A DNA stretch of 64,000 nt from Glycomyces harbinensis. Its GTDB lineage: Bacteria; Actinomycetota; Actinomycetes; Mycobacteriales; Micromonosporaceae. The notes under the pieces were generated by a model. The model had not been told where the DNA came from and searched no databases. It was given only the letters and a program-made list of their open reading frames with translations. This document shows positions 43,937 through 55,452 of this stretch, piece by piece (the stretch's first letter is position 1; the number at the start of each line of letters is the position of its first letter). The stretch lies in NCBI RefSeq assembly GCF_900101745.1, contig NZ_FNAD01000003.1:62001-126000 (forward strand), in the 5' to 3' direction. Made by a program: the position numbers and the translations under genes.

Positions 43937-45156
43937 CCACCACCAGCTGGGTCGACGGCGCCGACGCCGGACCCTTCGGACTCGCGCACCTGCCGTACGG
44001 GGTCTTCTCCACCACCAAGGACCCGGCCCCGCGCATCGGCGTGCGCATCGGCGAACAGGTGCTCGACCTCCGCGCGCTCGCCACCGGCACGTTCTTCCTC
44101 CCGTGGATCAGGCCCGCATTCCACGAGCAGGGCCTCAACGGCTTCATGGCCATGGGCCCGCCCGCATGGCGCCTGGTCCGCCACCAGCTCACCGAGCTCC
44201 TCGCCGACCGCCGCCACGCCGACCAGTCCGCGACCCTGCTCACCCCGGCGTCCAAGGCCCGCATGCACCTGCCGTTCAACGTCGCGGACTATGTGGACTT
44301 CTACGCCTCCGAAGAGCACGCGACCAACCTCGGCCGCCTCTTCCGGCCCGACTCGGACCCGCTGCTGCCCAACTGGAAGCACCTGCCGGTCGGCTACCAC
44401 GGCCGGGCCGGAACGGTCGTGCCCTCGGGGACCCCCGTCGTCCGCCCCCGCGGCCAGCGCAAGTCCAAGGACGGTCCGATCGAGTTCGGCGCGAGCGCCC
44501 GGCTCGACATCGAGACCGAGGTCGGCTTCGTGGTCGGCGTCGGCACCGAACTGGGGACGCCGGTGAGCCCCGACGCGTTCGCCGAGCACGTGTTCGGCGT
44601 CGTGCTCGTCAACGACTGGTCGGCGCGCGACATCCAGGCCTGGGAGTACGTGCCGCTCGGGCCGTTCCTCGGGAAGTCGTTCGCGACCTCGATCGGACAC
44701 TGGGTGACCCCGCTGGACGCGCTGGCCGAGGCCCGCGTGGCCGCGCCGGTGCAGGACCCGGCCCCGCTCGGCTACCTGCAGGAGACGGAGCGGTTCGCCT
44801 ACGACCTGTCGATGTCGGTGCACTGGAACGGGACCGAGGTCTCGCGGCCGCCGTACAGGGGGATGTACTGGACGCCGGCGCAGATGCTGGCGCACATGAC
44901 GGTGAACGGCGCTTCCCTGCGCACGGGGGACCTGTACGCCTCCGGCACGGTCTCGGGGCCGCAGCCCGACCAGCGCGGCTCGTTCCTGGAGCTGACCTGG
45001 GGCGGCCGCGACCCGGTCGACCTCGGCGAGGGCGGGACGCGGACCTTCCTCGAAGACGGCGACACGGTCACGATCACCGCGACCGCGCCGAGCGCCGAGG
45101 GCGGCACCATCGGCCTCGGCGAGGTCACCGGCACGATCCTGCCCGCGCTCGACTGA
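43933..45156 (+). CDS. fahA: Fumarylacetoacetase
   Basis: 407 residues; ATG 43933 overlaps the upstream stop. Last enzyme of tyrosine breakdown, splitting fumarylacetoacetate to fumarate and acetoacetate. N-terminal SH3-like domain, then the catalytic domain: [34 protein letters not shown] (catalytic His), [11 protein letters not shown] (metal Glu pair), [32 protein letters not shown]. Length is normal. No maleylacetoacetate isomerase is encoded in the window. Confidence 0.97.
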   Translation: MTTTSWVDGADAGPFGLAHLPYGVFSTTKDPAPRIGVRIGEQVLDLRALATGTFFLPWIRPAFHEQGLNGFMAMGPPAWRLVRHQLTELLADRRHADQSATLLTPASKARMHLPFNVADYVDFYASEEHATNLGRLFRPDSDPLLPNWKHLPVGYHGRAGTVVPSGTPVVRPRGQRKSKDGPIEFGASARLDIETEVGFVVGVGTELGTPVSPDAFAEHVFGVVLVNDWSARDIQAWEYVPLGPFLGKSFATSIGHWVTPLDALAEARVAAPVQDPAPLGYLQETERFAYDLSMSVHWNGTEVSRPPYRGMYWTPAQMLAHMTVNGASLRTGDLYASGTVSGPQPDQRGSFLELTWGGRDPVDLGEGGTRTFLEDGDTVTITATAPSAEGGTIGLGEVTGTILPALD

Positions 45157-45170
45157 ACCGCCGTTCTCAC

Positions 45171-45662
45171 CTACCCCGCGGCCTCCCGCACCAGCGGCAG
45201 CGTCCGGTACGGGATCTGCTCGGCCAGGGCGATCACGGTCGTGGCCCGCACGACGCCCTCGCTCGCCAGGACCCGGTCGATGACCCCCTGCAACTCAGCG
45301 TTCGTGCGCGCCACGATCCGGCACACCATGTCGCCCACACCCGTGACCGTATGCGCCTCAAGGACTTCGGGAATCCGCGCGAGCCGCTGCGCCATGTGCA
45401 CGTGCCCCACCGCCTGCCGCAGCTCCAAGGTCACGAACGCCGTCACCGGGTACCCGAGCGCCGCCGGATCCACCCGCGGCCCGAAGTCGCGCACCACCCC
45501 GCGCGACGCGAGCTTGTCGAGCCGCGCCTGCACCGTCCCCCGCGCCACCCCGAGCCGCCGCGAGCACTCGAGCACCCCGATGCGCGGCTCGGCCTCCAGC
45601 AGCCCGATGAGCCTCGCGTCGAGTTCGTCGATCCCGACACGGCCGTCACTCTCACTGGTCAT
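45171..45662 (-). CDS. Lrp/AsnC-family transcriptional regulator
   Basis: 163 residues from ATG 45660-45662. Helix-turn-helix [62 protein letters not shown], then the RAM ligand domain with [27 protein letters not shown]. Located between fahA (convergent) and hppD (divergent), it probably senses an aromatic amino acid or intermediate and controls hppD and perhaps hmgA. A palindrome covers its own start codon, indicating autoregulation. Confidence 0.9.
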   Translation of the reverse strand: MTSESDGRVGIDELDARLIGLLEAEPRIGVLECSRRLGVARGTVQARLDKLASRGVVRDFGPRVDPAALGYPVTAFVTLELRQAVGHVHMAQRLARIPEVLEAHTVTGVGDMVCRIVARTNAELQGVIDRVLASEGVVRATTVIALAEQIPYRTLPLVREAAG

Positions 45663-45712
45663 ACTGACCAGTCTACGACCCCGACCACTGGTACTTCTGC
45701 GCAAGTTGCGCA
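45654..45712. promoter_or_regulatory. Two palindromes in the Lrp-hppD divergent region
   Basis: ACTGGTCA-TAC-TGACCAGT (45654-45672) has perfect 8-base arms and overlaps the Lrp start codon. TGCGCAA-G-TTGCGCA (45698-45712) has perfect 7-base arms. Further on, GATCTGCAC occurs twice (45741 and 45785) before hppD. These are candidate Lrp-type operators. Confidence 0.65.
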
Positions 45713-45756
45713 CCCTCGACCGCGCTGCTTGCCCAGTCCCGCGATCTGCACCATGA

Positions 45757-46992
<1,236 letters not shown>

Positions 46993-47006
46993 CCGGGAGC
47001 GGACCC

Positions 47007-48644
47007 ATGCACGCACCACACGGCACCGACCTGCACTGCCGCACCTGGCAGGCGGAGGCGGCCTACCGGATGCTCCAGAACAACCTCGACCCCGAGGTGG
47101 CCGAGCGCCCCGAGGACCTGGTCGTCTACGGCGGCACCGGCAAGGCCGCGAGGAGCCCCGCCGACCTGGCCGCGATCCTGCGGACCCTGGAGACGCTCGC
47201 GCCCGACGAGACGATGCTCGTCCAGTCGGGCCGGGCGGTGGGCGTCATGCGCACCCACGAGTGGGCCCCGCGGGTGCTCATCGCGAACTCGAACCTGGTG
47301 CCCGACTGGGCCACCTGGCCCGAGTTCCGCCGGCTCGAATCGCTCGGCCTGACCATGTACGGCCAGATGACGGCCGGCTCGTGGATCTACATCGGCACGC
47401 AGGGCATCCTCCAGGGCACCTACGAGACCTTCGCCGCCGTCGCGGCCAAGCGCTTCAACGGGACTCTCAAAGGGACGCTGACGCTCACGGCCGGGTGCGG
47501 CGGCATGGGCGGGGCCCAGCCGCTCGCGGTGACCATGAACGACGGCGTGTGCCTCATCGTCGAGGTCGACCCCGAGCGGTTGGAGCGGCGACTGCGGGGC
47601 CGCTACCTCGACACGGTCGCCGCCGATCTGGACGACGCGATCGCGCAGGCCCTGGCCGCCAAGCGGTCCGGCACGCCCAAGTCGATCGGCATGGTCGGCA
47701 ACGCCGCCGAGGTCTTCCCCGAGATCCTCTCCCGCGGCGTCGAGGTCGACATCGTCACCGACCAGACCTCCGCGCACGACCCGCTGTCCTATGTGCCCGC
47801 CGGGGTCTATTACCGGGACGCCGCCGAGACGGCCAAGGCCGACCCCGAGGCGTACACCGACCGGGCCCGCGAGTCCATGGCCCGCCACGTCGAGGCCATG
47901 GTCGGCTTCCTCGACGGGGGCGCCGAGGTCTTCGACTACGGCAACTCGATCCGCGGCGAAGCCCTCGAAGGCGGCTTCAAGCGCGCCTTCGCGTTCCCCG
48001 GATTCGTGCCCGCCTACATCCGGCCCCTGTTCTGCGAAGGCAAGGGCCCCTTCAGGTGGGCCGCGCTCTCAGGCGACCCTGCCGACATCGCGGCCACCGA
48101 CCAGGCCGTGCTCGACCTCTTCCCCGAGAACCGGTCCCTCAACCGCTGGATCGAACTCGCCCGCGAACGCGTCGCCTTCCAGGGCCTCCCGGCCCGGATC
48201 TGCTGGCTCGGCCACGGCGAGCGCGACGTCGCGGGCGTCCGCTTCAACGAGATGGTCGCCGACGGGACCTTGAAGGCCCCCATCGTTATCGGGCGCGACC
48301 ACCTCGACTGCGGGTCGGTCGCGAGCCCCTACCGCGAGACCGAGTCCATGAAGGACGGTTCGGACGCGATCGCCGACTGGCCCCTGCTCAACGCCCTCGT
48401 CAACACCGCCTCCGGCGCCAGCTGGGTCTCGATCCACCACGGCGGCGGCGTCGGCATCGGCCGCTCCATCCACGCCGGGCAGGTCACCGTCGCCGACGGG
48501 ACGCCGCTCGCCGCCCAGAAACTCGAACGGGTCCTCGCCAACGACCCCGCCATGGGCGTCATCCGCCACGTCGACGCCGGGTACACCGAAGCCGAGGAGA
48601 TCGCCGAAACCCACGGCATCCGGATCCCCGTCAGGGAATCCTGA
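47007..48644 (+). CDS. hutU: Urocanate hydratase
   Basis: 545 residues, NAD-dependent; hydrates urocanate to imidazolone propionate, the second step of histidine breakdown. Visible: [45 protein letters not shown] (NAD site), [16 protein letters not shown] and the active-site region [15 protein letters not shown]. It starts 14 bases after hppD, so tyrosine and histidine genes may share a transcript. Confidence 0.96.
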   Translation: MHAPHGTDLHCRTWQAEAAYRMLQNNLDPEVAERPEDLVVYGGTGKAARSPADLAAILRTLETLAPDETMLVQSGRAVGVMRTHEWAPRVLIANSNLVPDWATWPEFRRLESLGLTMYGQMTAGSWIYIGTQGILQGTYETFAAVAAKRFNGTLKGTLTLTAGCGGMGGAQPLAVTMNDGVCLIVEVDPERLERRLRGRYLDTVAADLDDAIAQALAAKRSGTPKSIGMVGNAAEVFPEILSRGVEVDIVTDQTSAHDPLSYVPAGVYYRDAAETAKADPEAYTDRARESMARHVEAMVGFLDGGAEVFDYGNSIRGEALEGGFKRAFAFPGFVPAYIRPLFCEGKGPFRWAALSGDPADIAATDQAVLDLFPENRSLNRWIELARERVAFQGLPARICWLGHGERDVAGVRFNEMVADGTLKAPIVIGRDHLDCGSVASPYRETESMKDGSDAIADWPLLNALVNTASGASWVSIHHGGGVGIGRSIHAGQVTVADGTPLAAQKLERVLANDPAMGVIRHVDAGYTEAEEIAETHGIRIPVRES

Positions 48645-48687
48645 ACCCGGGGGGACTCATTCGGGCCGACACGTGAACGGGGGCGAC

Positions 48688-50016
48688 ATGGACGGCGTCG
48701 ATTTCAGGCGGCTGTGGGACGAGCTCGCGCCCATCGGCCGCGCCGAGGCGGGCGGCTACCTGCGGTTCTCCTGGAGCGACGCCGACCTGGCCTGCCGCGA
48801 CTGGTTCCGCGCCCAAGCGGCGGCGCGGGACCTGCGCCTGGAGACCGACCGCAACGGCAACCTCTTCGCCTGGTGGGACCCCGACGCCGAAGCGGGCGAG
48901 CCGAACCCCGCATTCGGCGCGGCCGACACCAGCCCCCGAACCGGCGAAGCCGCACCCGCGGCCCGGCCCGACGACGACCGACGCGCCGTGCTCACCGGCA
49001 GCCACTTCGATTCAGTGCCGCACGGCGGCGCCTACGACGGCCCGCTCGGGATCGTCTCGGCCTTCCTCGCCGTAGACCGGCTGCGGGCCGAAGGCGCCGA
49101 ACCCAAGCGCCCCATCGTCATCGGGGCCTTCACCGAGGAGGAGGGCGGCCGCTTCGGCGTCCCCTGCCTCGGCTCGCGCCTCATGGCCGGCGCCATCGAC
49201 CCCGACCGGGCCCGCGCCCTCACCGACACCGGCGGCACGACGCTCGCCCAGGCCATGCGGGAAGCCGGAGCCGACCCGGACGCGCTCGGGCCCGATCCCG
49301 AACGGCTCGCGAATCTCGGGGCCTTCGTGGAACTCCACATCGAGCAGGGCCGCAACCTCGGAGACGCCCCGGTCGGCGTCGCCTCCGCGATCTGGCCGCA
49401 CGGCCGCTGGCGCCTGACCTTCACCGGTGCCGCCGACCACGCCGGGACCACGCGCCTGCCCGACCGGCGCGACCCGATGCTCACCTTCGCGTTCGCGGTC
49501 CTCGCCGCCCGCAAGGAGGCCCGGCTCGCCGACGGCCTGGCCACGATCGGCCGCGTCGCGGTGGAGCCGAACGCCACCAACGCGATCGCCGCGAAGGTGA
49601 CCGCTTGGCTCGACTCCCGAGCGGCCGACGCGGCGACCTTGGAGGCGATCTTGTCCGGATTCGAGTCCAAAGTGAGGGACCGCGCCGAACGGGACGGCAC
49701 CGGGTTCGCGATCGCGCCCGAATCGGAGACCCCGATCGTCGAGTTCGACACCGGTCTTCGCGACCGCATTGCGACCCTGCTGGGCGAGGGTGCGGCATCC
49801 GATCGGGTTCCTGGCGGTGCCCGCGAGCGGGCGCCGGTCCTGCCGACCGGGGCGGGGCACGACGCGGGGGTGCTCGCCGCGCATGTGCCGACCGCGATGC
49901 TCTTCGTGCGCAACCCCACCGGCGTCTCCCACGCCCCGGGCGAATCGGCGAGCGACGAGGACTGCGCCGCCGGCGTCGACGCCCTCGCCGCGGTCCTGCG
50001 GGACCTCGCGTGCTGA
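48688..50016 (+). CDS. M20-family amidohydrolase (allantoate amidohydrolase-like) in the hut operon
   Basis: 442 residues from ATG 48688 (GGGGG upstream; GTG 48673 would add five). Zinc-peptidase motifs: LTGSHFDSVPHGGAYDGPLG, TEEEGGRFGVPCLGSR, ELHIEQGRNLGDA, the dimerisation lid with DHAGTTRLPDRRDP, and AGHDAGVLA. Family members cleave C-N bonds of carbamoyl or formyl amino acids (allantoate, N-carbamoyl-beta-alanine). Between hutU and hutF, it may replace the missing HutG and hydrolyse N-formylglutamate. Its stop overlaps the hutF start by seven bases. Confidence 0.87.
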   Translation: MDGVDFRRLWDELAPIGRAEAGGYLRFSWSDADLACRDWFRAQAAARDLRLETDRNGNLFAWWDPDAEAGEPNPAFGAADTSPRTGEAAPAARPDDDRRAVLTGSHFDSVPHGGAYDGPLGIVSAFLAVDRLRAEGAEPKRPIVIGAFTEEEGGRFGVPCLGSRLMAGAIDPDRARALTDTGGTTLAQAMREAGADPDALGPDPERLANLGAFVELHIEQGRNLGDAPVGVASAIWPHGRWRLTFTGAADHAGTTRLPDRRDPMLTFAFAVLAARKEARLADGLATIGRVAVEPNATNAIAAKVTAWLDSRAADAATLEAILSGFESKVRDRAERDGTGFAIAPESETPIVEFDTGLRDRIATLLGEGAASDRVPGGARERAPVLPTGAGHDAGVLAAHVPTAMLFVRNPTGVSHAPGESASDEDCAAGVDALAAVLRDLAC

Positions 50017-51305
50017 CCTACTGGGCCGAGCACGCCTGGCTGCCCGGCGGCCCGGCCGCGGCGGTCGCCATCGACGTCGCGGGCGGGCGCATCACCGCGA
50101 TCACCGCCGGCGCCGAGCGCCGCGGCGAGATCCTCCGCGGCATCACGCTGCCGGGCTTCGCGAACACCCACTCGCACGCGTTCCACCGCGCCCTGCGCGG
50201 TCGCACCCACGGCGGCACCGGCACGTTCTGGACCTGGCGCGAGGGCATGTACCGGCTCGCCGCCCGCCTCGAACCCGACTCCTACTACCGGCTCGCTCGC
50301 GGCGTCTACGCGGAGATGGCCCTCGCCGGGATCACGTGCGTCGGCGAGTTCCACTACCTGCACCACGCGCCGGGCGGGCGCCCGTACGCCGACCCGAACG
50401 CCATGGGGGAGGCCCTGATCCAGGCCGCGGCCGACGCCGGCATCCGCATCACCCTCCTCGACACCCTCTACCTCGCGGGCGGATTCGACCGGGGCCTGGA
50501 ACCGGGCCAGCGCCGCTTCGGCGACGGCAGCCTGGAGGCCTGGCTCGGCCGCGTCGAGAAGTTGAAAGCGCCGCCGCACACGGTGATCGGCGGTGCGGTC
50601 CACTCGGTGCGCGCGGTGCCCGAGGAGGCGATGGCCGCGTTCGCGTGCTCGACCGAGGGCCGGCCCGTTCATGTGCACCTCTCGGAGCAGCGGGCCGAGA
50701 ACGCGGCCTGCCGTGCGGCGCATGGGTGCAGCCCCACGGAACTGCTGGAGCGGTGCGGGCTCCTCGGCCCGGATCTGACCGCCGTGCACGCGACCCACTT
50801 GGCGGGCCATGACATCGAGCTGCTGCGCGGTTCGCGCACGACGGTGAGCCTGTGCCCCACGACCGAACGGGACCTCGCCGACGGGCTCGGCCCCGCGCAC
50901 GCGCTCGCCGAGGTTGGGGTGCGGTTGTCCCTCGGCACCGACTCGAACGCCATTGTGGACATGTTCGAGGAGGCTCGGGCCGTGGAGATGCACGAGCGGC
51001 TCGTCAGCGAGGAGCGCGGCCGCTTCGACGTGGAGACCCTGCTCGACGCGATGACCAGGCACGACAGTCTCGGCTGGGCCGATGCGGGGGCGATCGAGGT
51101 CGGCGCGCGGGCCGATTTCGCGACCGCGTCGCTCACCACGGCGCGCACGGCGGGGATCGACCCGTCGGGCGTGCTGTACGCCGCGACGGCCGCCGACCTG
51201 ACCGATGTGGTGGTCGACGGCCGAAGAATCGTCAAGGCGGGACGGCACACCGCGATCGACGCGGGCGCCGAACTGGGCGCCGCGATCGAGGAGCTGTGGG
51301 CATGA
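50010..51305 (+). CDS. hutF: Formimidoylglutamate deiminase
   Basis: 431 residues from GTG 50010. Amidohydrolase superfamily: LPGFANTHSHAFHRALRG supplies the HxH metal ligands; later HVHLSEQ, AVHATHL and LGTDSNA carry the remaining His and Asp. HutF removes ammonia from formimidoylglutamate to give N-formylglutamate, marking the five-step hut branch. It overlaps both neighbours, so translation is coupled. Confidence 0.93.
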   Translation: MLTYWAEHAWLPGGPAAAVAIDVAGGRITAITAGAERRGEILRGITLPGFANTHSHAFHRALRGRTHGGTGTFWTWREGMYRLAARLEPDSYYRLARGVYAEMALAGITCVGEFHYLHHAPGGRPYADPNAMGEALIQAAADAGIRITLLDTLYLAGGFDRGLEPGQRRFGDGSLEAWLGRVEKLKAPPHTVIGGAVHSVRAVPEEAMAAFACSTEGRPVHVHLSEQRAENAACRAAHGCSPTELLERCGLLGPDLTAVHATHLAGHDIELLRGSRTTVSLCPTTERDLADGLGPAHALAEVGVRLSLGTDSNAIVDMFEEARAVEMHERLVSEERGRFDVETLLDAMTRHDSLGWADAGAIEVGARADFATASLTTARTAGIDPSGVLYAATAADLTDVVVDGRRIVKAGRHTAIDAGAELGAAIEELWA

Positions 51306-51892
51306 GCCGCTCGGCGGACGCCACCGGCGAGACGCCCGCAGGGGCGACTCGGCATGTTCAGGACGGCGGGAACCGCCGCGGCGCTGGGGCCAGTGGAACT
51401 GACCGCGGCGCTGGGTCTGGCCGAGCCGTTGGGCCCTGCTGTGCCGCTCGGGTCGGTGGAACTGACCGCGGTGCTCAGGCCGTCCGGGCTGTCGGGGCCT
51501 GCTGCGTCGCTCGGCCCGCCCGTGCCGTTGCGGCCCGCCGCGTCGCTCGGGCTGGCGGTGGAACCCACCGCGGCGCTGGGTCCGTCCGAGTCGTTGGGCC
51601 TTGCCGTGCTGCCCGGGTCGGTGGAACTGACCGCGGTGCTCAGGTCACTCGGGCCGTTGAGACCAGCCACGTCGACCAGGCTGGCGGTGGAACCCACCGC
51701 GGCGCTCGGTCCGCCCGAGCCGTTGGAATCCGCCGTGCTGCCCGGGCCGGTGAAACCCACCGCGGCACTCAGGCCGTCCGGACCGCCCGCTTCGCTCGGC
51801 CCGCCCGAGCCGCTCGGACTTCCCGGACCTTCCTTGCCCCCCAACCCGCTCCGCTCCCCTCATCCGTTCTGACCCGAAGGGCCCGGCCATGA
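51302..51892 (+). CDS. Arg/Gly/Ala-rich repeat ORF between hutF and hutI (function unknown)
   Basis: 196 codons. The ATG overlaps the hutF stop (ATGA) and its own stop overlaps the hutI start (ATGA). The DNA consists of about six degenerate units of roughly 60-110 bases, each with GTGGAACTGACCGCGG or GTGGAACCCACCGCGG, so the protein repeats [18 protein letters not shown] and similar blocks. No domain; highly basic with scattered Cys pairs. Other frames and the opposite strand are open too, so the coupled frame is the best, not the only, candidate. It might instead be a repeat expansion tolerated in a linker. Confidence 0.4.
   Translation: MSRSADATGETPAGATRHVQDGGNRRGAGASGTDRGAGSGRAVGPCCAARVGGTDRGAQAVRAVGACCVARPARAVAARRVARAGGGTHRGAGSVRVVGPCRAARVGGTDRGAQVTRAVETSHVDQAGGGTHRGARSARAVGIRRAARAGETHRGTQAVRTARFARPARAARTSRTFLAPQPAPLPSSVLTRRARP
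51390..51800. repeat. Degenerate repeat block inside the hut operon
   Basis: GTGGAACTGACCGCGG appears near 51391, 51450 and 51620, and GTGGAACCCACCGCGG near 51562 and 51683, each followed by GCTSRGGYC and GAGCCGTTGG-like sequence. Units are multiples of three, so frames are kept. No terminal repeats or transposase; nothing similar occurs elsewhere in the window. Confidence 0.7.
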
Positions 51893-53067
51893 GTCTGCTC
51901 ATCGACCGGATCGGCGAACTCTTCACCGCCGATCCCGACCGCCGCACCGACGGCGGCATCCTGCGGGACGCCGCGATCGTCGCCGACGGCGACCAGATCG
52001 CCTGGATCGGCCCGAGCGCCGAAGCGCCCGAGGCCGACGAGCGCCTCGACGCCGGCGGGCGGGCCGTCATCCCCGGCTTCGTGGACAGCCACACGCATAT
52101 CGTCTTCGCCGGCGACCGCTCGGCCGAGTTCGCCGCCCGCATGTCCGGTGAGCCCTACACCGGCGGCGGCATCCGCACCACCGTGGCCGCCACGCGCGCC
52201 GCCACCGACGAGCAGCTCCTGCACAACGCCCTCCACGAACACGCCGACATGACCCGCCAGGGCACCACCACCGTCGAGATCAAGTCCGGTTACGGACTCA
52301 CGGTCGCCGACGAGGCCCGCTCGCTGCGCATCGCCCGCCGGCTCACCACCGAGACCACGTTCCTCGGCGCCCACACCGTCCCGGCCGGCGCCGACCCCGA
52401 CGAGTACACCGCCCTCGTATGCGGCGACATGCTCGATGCCTGTGCGCCCCATGCGAAATGGATCGACGTGTTCTGCGAGCGGGGCGCCTTCGACGGCGAC
52501 CAGGCCCGCGCGGTCCTCACCGCCGGGGCAAAAGCCGGTCTCGCCCTGCGGGTCCACGCCAACCAGCTCACCTTCGGGCCCGGCGTGCGCCTCGCCGTGG
52601 AACTCGGCGCGGCCTCGGCCGACCACTGCACGCACCTGACCGACGCCGACGTGGACGCCCTCGCCTCCGGTTCCACCGTGGCGACGCTCCTCCCCGGCGC
52701 CGAATTCTCCACCCGCTCGCCCTATCCAGACGCGCGCCGCCTCCTCGACGCCGGCGTCCGCGTCGCGCTCGCGACCGACTGCAACCCCGGCTCGTCGTAC
52801 ACCGGCAGCATGGCCTTCTGCATCGCGCTCGCGGTGCGCGAGATGGGCATGACCCCCGCCGAAGCCGTCGCCGCCGCCACCGCGGGCGGCGCCGCCGCAC
52901 TGCGCCGCGACGACGTCGGGCGCCTCGCCGTGGGCGCGAGCGCCGACCTGGTCGTGCTCGACGCGCCCTCCCATGTCCACCTGGCCTACCGGCCGGGCGT
53001 CCCGTTGGTCTGGAACGTCGTCAGGCGCGGCACCCTTCTGCGCCCGCGACGATCGAGTGAGGAGTAG
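51889..53067 (+). CDS. hutI: Imidazolonepropionase
   Basis: 392 residues; ATG 51889 overlaps the stop of the repeat ORF. Opens the imidazolone ring to formimidoylglutamate. Motifs: [22 protein letters not shown] (HxH), [47 protein letters not shown] and [15 protein letters not shown]. Length and order are standard. Followed two bases later by hutH. Confidence 0.96.
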   Translation: MSLLIDRIGELFTADPDRRTDGGILRDAAIVADGDQIAWIGPSAEAPEADERLDAGGRAVIPGFVDSHTHIVFAGDRSAEFAARMSGEPYTGGGIRTTVAATRAATDEQLLHNALHEHADMTRQGTTTVEIKSGYGLTVADEARSLRIARRLTTETTFLGAHTVPAGADPDEYTALVCGDMLDACAPHAKWIDVFCERGAFDGDQARAVLTAGAKAGLALRVHANQLTFGPGVRLAVELGAASADHCTHLTDADVDALASGSTVATLLPGAEFSTRSPYPDARRLLDAGVRVALATDCNPGSSYTGSMAFCIALAVREMGMTPAEAVAAATAGGAAALRRDDVGRLAVGASADLVVLDAPSHVHLAYRPGVPLVWNVVRRGTLLRPRRSSEE

Positions 53068-53069
53068 GA

Positions 53070-54608
53070 ATGTCCACTGTCCGCATCAAGCCGGTCCCGG
53101 TCGCACCCGAAGAGGTGCTCGCGGTCGCCCGCGACCGCGCGCGCGTCGTCATCGACGGCGAGGCCCGCGAGGCCATGGCCCGCAGCCGGGCCGTCGTGGA
53201 CGCGATCGAGCGCGAGGGCCGCCCCGTCTACGGCGTCTCGACCGGTTTCGGGGCCCTCGCCAACACCTTCGTCGCACCCGAGCGCCGGGCCGAACTCCAG
53301 CACGCCCTCATCCGCTCCCACGCCGCCGGGGTCGGCGAACCGATGCCCGTCGAGGTCGTGCGCGCGATGATGCTGCTGCGCCTGCGCTCGCTCGCCATGG
53401 GCCGCTCCGGGGTCCGCCCCGAAGTGGCGGACGCGCTCGCGGCGCTGCTCAACGCCGACGTCACCCCTTGGGTCCCGCGGCACGGCTCTCTCGGCGCCTC
53501 GGGCGACCTCGCGCCGCTCGCGCACTGCGCGCTGGTGCTGCTCGGCGAGGGCTGGGTCCGTGGCGAGGACGGCACCCGCGCCGAGGCCGGACCGGTCCTC
53601 GAACGCGCCGGGCTCACCCCGATCACGTTGTCCTCCAAGGAGGGCCTGGCGCTCATCAACGGCACGGACGGGATGCTGGCGATGCTCCTGCTCGCCGTCG
53701 CCGACCTGCGCCACCTCTTGACGATGGCCGACGTGTGCGCGGCGCTGTCGAACGAGGCGATGCTCGGCTCCGACCGGCCGTTCCAGCCCGAGCTGCACGA
53801 GATCAGGCCCCAGCCCGGGCAGGCCCTGAGCGCCGCGAACATCCACCGGCTGCTCCAGGACTCCGAGGTCATGGACTCCCATCGCAACGACCTCGCGCAC
53901 GCGGTGCAGGACGCCTACTCGATGCGCTGCGCCCCGCAGGTCGCCGGCGCCGCGAGGGACGTGCTCGCCTACGCGGCCACGGTCGCGGCGCAGGAACTCC
54001 ACTCGGTGGTCGACAACCCGGTCGTGCTGCCGGACGGCCGCGTCGAGTCCACCGGGAACTTCCACGGCGCCCCGCTCGGCTACGCGGCCGACTTCCTCGC
54101 GATCGCCGCCGCCGACGTCGGCTCGATCGCCGAACGCCGCGTGGACCGCCTCCTGGACGTCACGCGCTCGCGCGGCCTGCCGGCGTTCCTCAGCCCCGAC
54201 CCCGGCGTGAACTCGGGGCTCATGATCGCCCAGTACACGGCCGCGGGGATCGTGGCCGAGAACCGGCGCCTCGCCTCGCCCGCGTCCGTCGACTCGGTCC
54301 CCACCTCCGGGATGCAGGAGGACCACGTGTCGATGGGCTGGGCCGCGGGCTGCAAGCTCCGCACCGTCCTCGACAACCTCGGGACGCTCCTGGCCGTGGA
54401 ACTGCTGGCCGGAGTGCAGGGCCTGCAACTGCGCCGGCCGCTCACGCCGAGTCCGGCCGCGCGCGCCGCGATCGCGGCCGTGGCCCCGATCGCGGGGGAG
54501 CCGGGCCCGGACCGGTTCCTGGCGCCGGTGATCGAGCAGGTGCAGCGCCTCCTCGAAGGCCCGGACCTGCGCGCCGACATCGAAAAGGCCGCGGGCCCGC
54601 TGCACTGA
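53070..54608 (+). CDS. hutH: Histidine ammonia-lyase
   Basis: 512 residues; first step of histidine breakdown, giving urocanate and ammonia. The Ala143-Ser144-Gly145 triad in GSLGASGDLAPLAH forms the MIO electrophile. Other signatures: YGVSTGFGALANTF, KEGLALINGTDGMLAML, QDAYSMRCAPQV and VDNPVVLPDGRVESTGNFHG. Last gene of the operon; the order hutU-M20-hutF-hutI-hutH matches other actinomycetes. A complete route from histidine to glutamate is present if the M20 enzyme acts on N-formylglutamate. Confidence 0.97.
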   Translation: MSTVRIKPVPVAPEEVLAVARDRARVVIDGEAREAMARSRAVVDAIEREGRPVYGVSTGFGALANTFVAPERRAELQHALIRSHAAGVGEPMPVEVVRAMMLLRLRSLAMGRSGVRPEVADALAALLNADVTPWVPRHGSLGASGDLAPLAHCALVLLGEGWVRGEDGTRAEAGPVLERAGLTPITLSSKEGLALINGTDGMLAMLLLAVADLRHLLTMADVCAALSNEAMLGSDRPFQPELHEIRPQPGQALSAANIHRLLQDSEVMDSHRNDLAHAVQDAYSMRCAPQVAGAARDVLAYAATVAAQELHSVVDNPVVLPDGRVESTGNFHGAPLGYAADFLAIAAADVGSIAERRVDRLLDVTRSRGLPAFLSPDPGVNSGLMIAQYTAAGIVAENRRLASPASVDSVPTSGMQEDHVSMGWAAGCKLRTVLDNLGTLLAVELLAGVQGLQLRRPLTPSPAARAAIAAVAPIAGEPGPDRFLAPVIEQVQRLLEGPDLRADIEKAAGPLH

Positions 54609-54714
54609 GGCGCACGACAGTCGGAATGTCGACACTGCGTCCGTCCGCCCACCGCGCCCCGCGAACCCCGCTAGCTTGATCCGTGGAATCGGCACTGCCC
54701 AACGGGGGGAAAGC

Positions 54715-54987
54715 ATGCGAGTGAGGAAACTGATGGCGACGGGGTTCGCCGCGGCGGCGGTCATGGCGCCCGCGGGTGCGGCCGTCGCGGCCGAACCCGA
54801 GACGAAGCCGATCATCGCGACCGAGCACGTCCTCGAAGGCCGCGACTACATCGGGAAGTTCTGGTGGCGTTCGGACTGCGACGTGGAGGGCCGCGACAGG
54901 GACGCCGCCAGCGACAAGTACACCGGCCACGAGTGCCTGCAAGGCGATACGTGGCCGTACATGTGGAACCTCTGGATGACCTGGTAG
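54715..54987 (+). CDS. Small secreted Trp-rich protein with two cysteines
   Basis: 90 residues from ATG 54715 (GGGGGGAAAG upstream). Signal peptide MRVRKLMATGFAAAAVMAPAGAAVAA. The mature protein of about 64 residues has FWWRSDCDVEG and HECLQGDTWPYMWNLWMTW: two cysteines likely paired and five Trp near the end. The C-x-Q-G and aromatic tail recall the protein at 11252. Function unknown; followed by a strong terminator. Confidence 0.72.
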   Translation: MRVRKLMATGFAAAAVMAPAGAAVAAEPETKPIIATEHVLEGRDYIGKFWWRSDCDVEGRDRDAASDKYTGHECLQGDTWPYMWNLWMTW

Positions 54988-55003
54988 CGGTCCCGAGGTG
55001 AAC

Positions 55004-55036
55004 AGCGCCCCGCTCCCGGATCGGGAGCGGGGCGCT
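55004..55036. terminator. Bidirectional terminator
   Basis: AGCGCCCCGCTCCCG and its exact complement make a 15-base stem around GAT, between the small secreted protein and the convergent vapC-like gene. Confidence 0.85.
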
Positions 55037-55044
55037 CGCACGAC

Positions 55045-55452
55045 TCAGCCGAAGGGGTTCAGCAGCCGGGCGCCGGTCCGCTGGAAGTCCTTGACGTTGC
55101 GGGTCACCAGGACCATGTCGTGGACGATGGCGGTGGCGGCGATGAACGCGTCGATGATCGGCAGCGGGGTCGGATCGTTCAGCTCGCCCCAGACGTTCGC
55201 GATCTCCGGGGTGATCGGCAGGACCCTGGACTCGTAGGGCACGAGCAGGTGGTCGAGCCAGAGCGCCAGTGCGGCGGCGCGCTCGGGGTCCTTGCGGCGC
55301 AGTCGCGCCAGGCCCTTGCGAAACTCGCCGACGGTCATCACGCTCAAGTGCATCGAAGCGTCGGAGGTCGACTCGTACCAGCGCTGGACGCCCCGGTCCG
55401 GGTCCGTCCGCCGCAATTCGCTCAGCACGTTCGTGTCGAGCAGGTATCTCAC
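55045..55452 (-). CDS. PIN-domain toxin (VapC family)
   Basis: 135 residues. PIN ribonuclease acidic residues: Asp6 in YLLDTNVLSEL, Glu43 in VGEFRKG, Asp101 in PIIDAFIAATA, with Asn119 at the fourth site (LVTRNVKDF), a known variant. Type II toxins of this family cut tRNA or rRNA. The start overlaps the antitoxin stop by four bases, the standard antitoxin-first order. Confidence 0.92.
   Translation of the reverse strand: MRYLLDTNVLSELRRTDPDRGVQRWYESTSDASMHLSVMTVGEFRKGLARLRRKDPERAAALALWLDHLLVPYESRVLPITPEIANVWGELNDPTPLPIIDAFIAATAIVHDMVLVTRNVKDFQRTGARLLNPFG

Noticed and set aside
51354..51872. Alternative plus-strand frame in the hut repeat block (Ala/Leu/Pro-rich)
   Set aside because: It lacks a ribosome binding site and any junction with the neighbours; the frame coupled to both hutF and hutI is more likely if any is translated.
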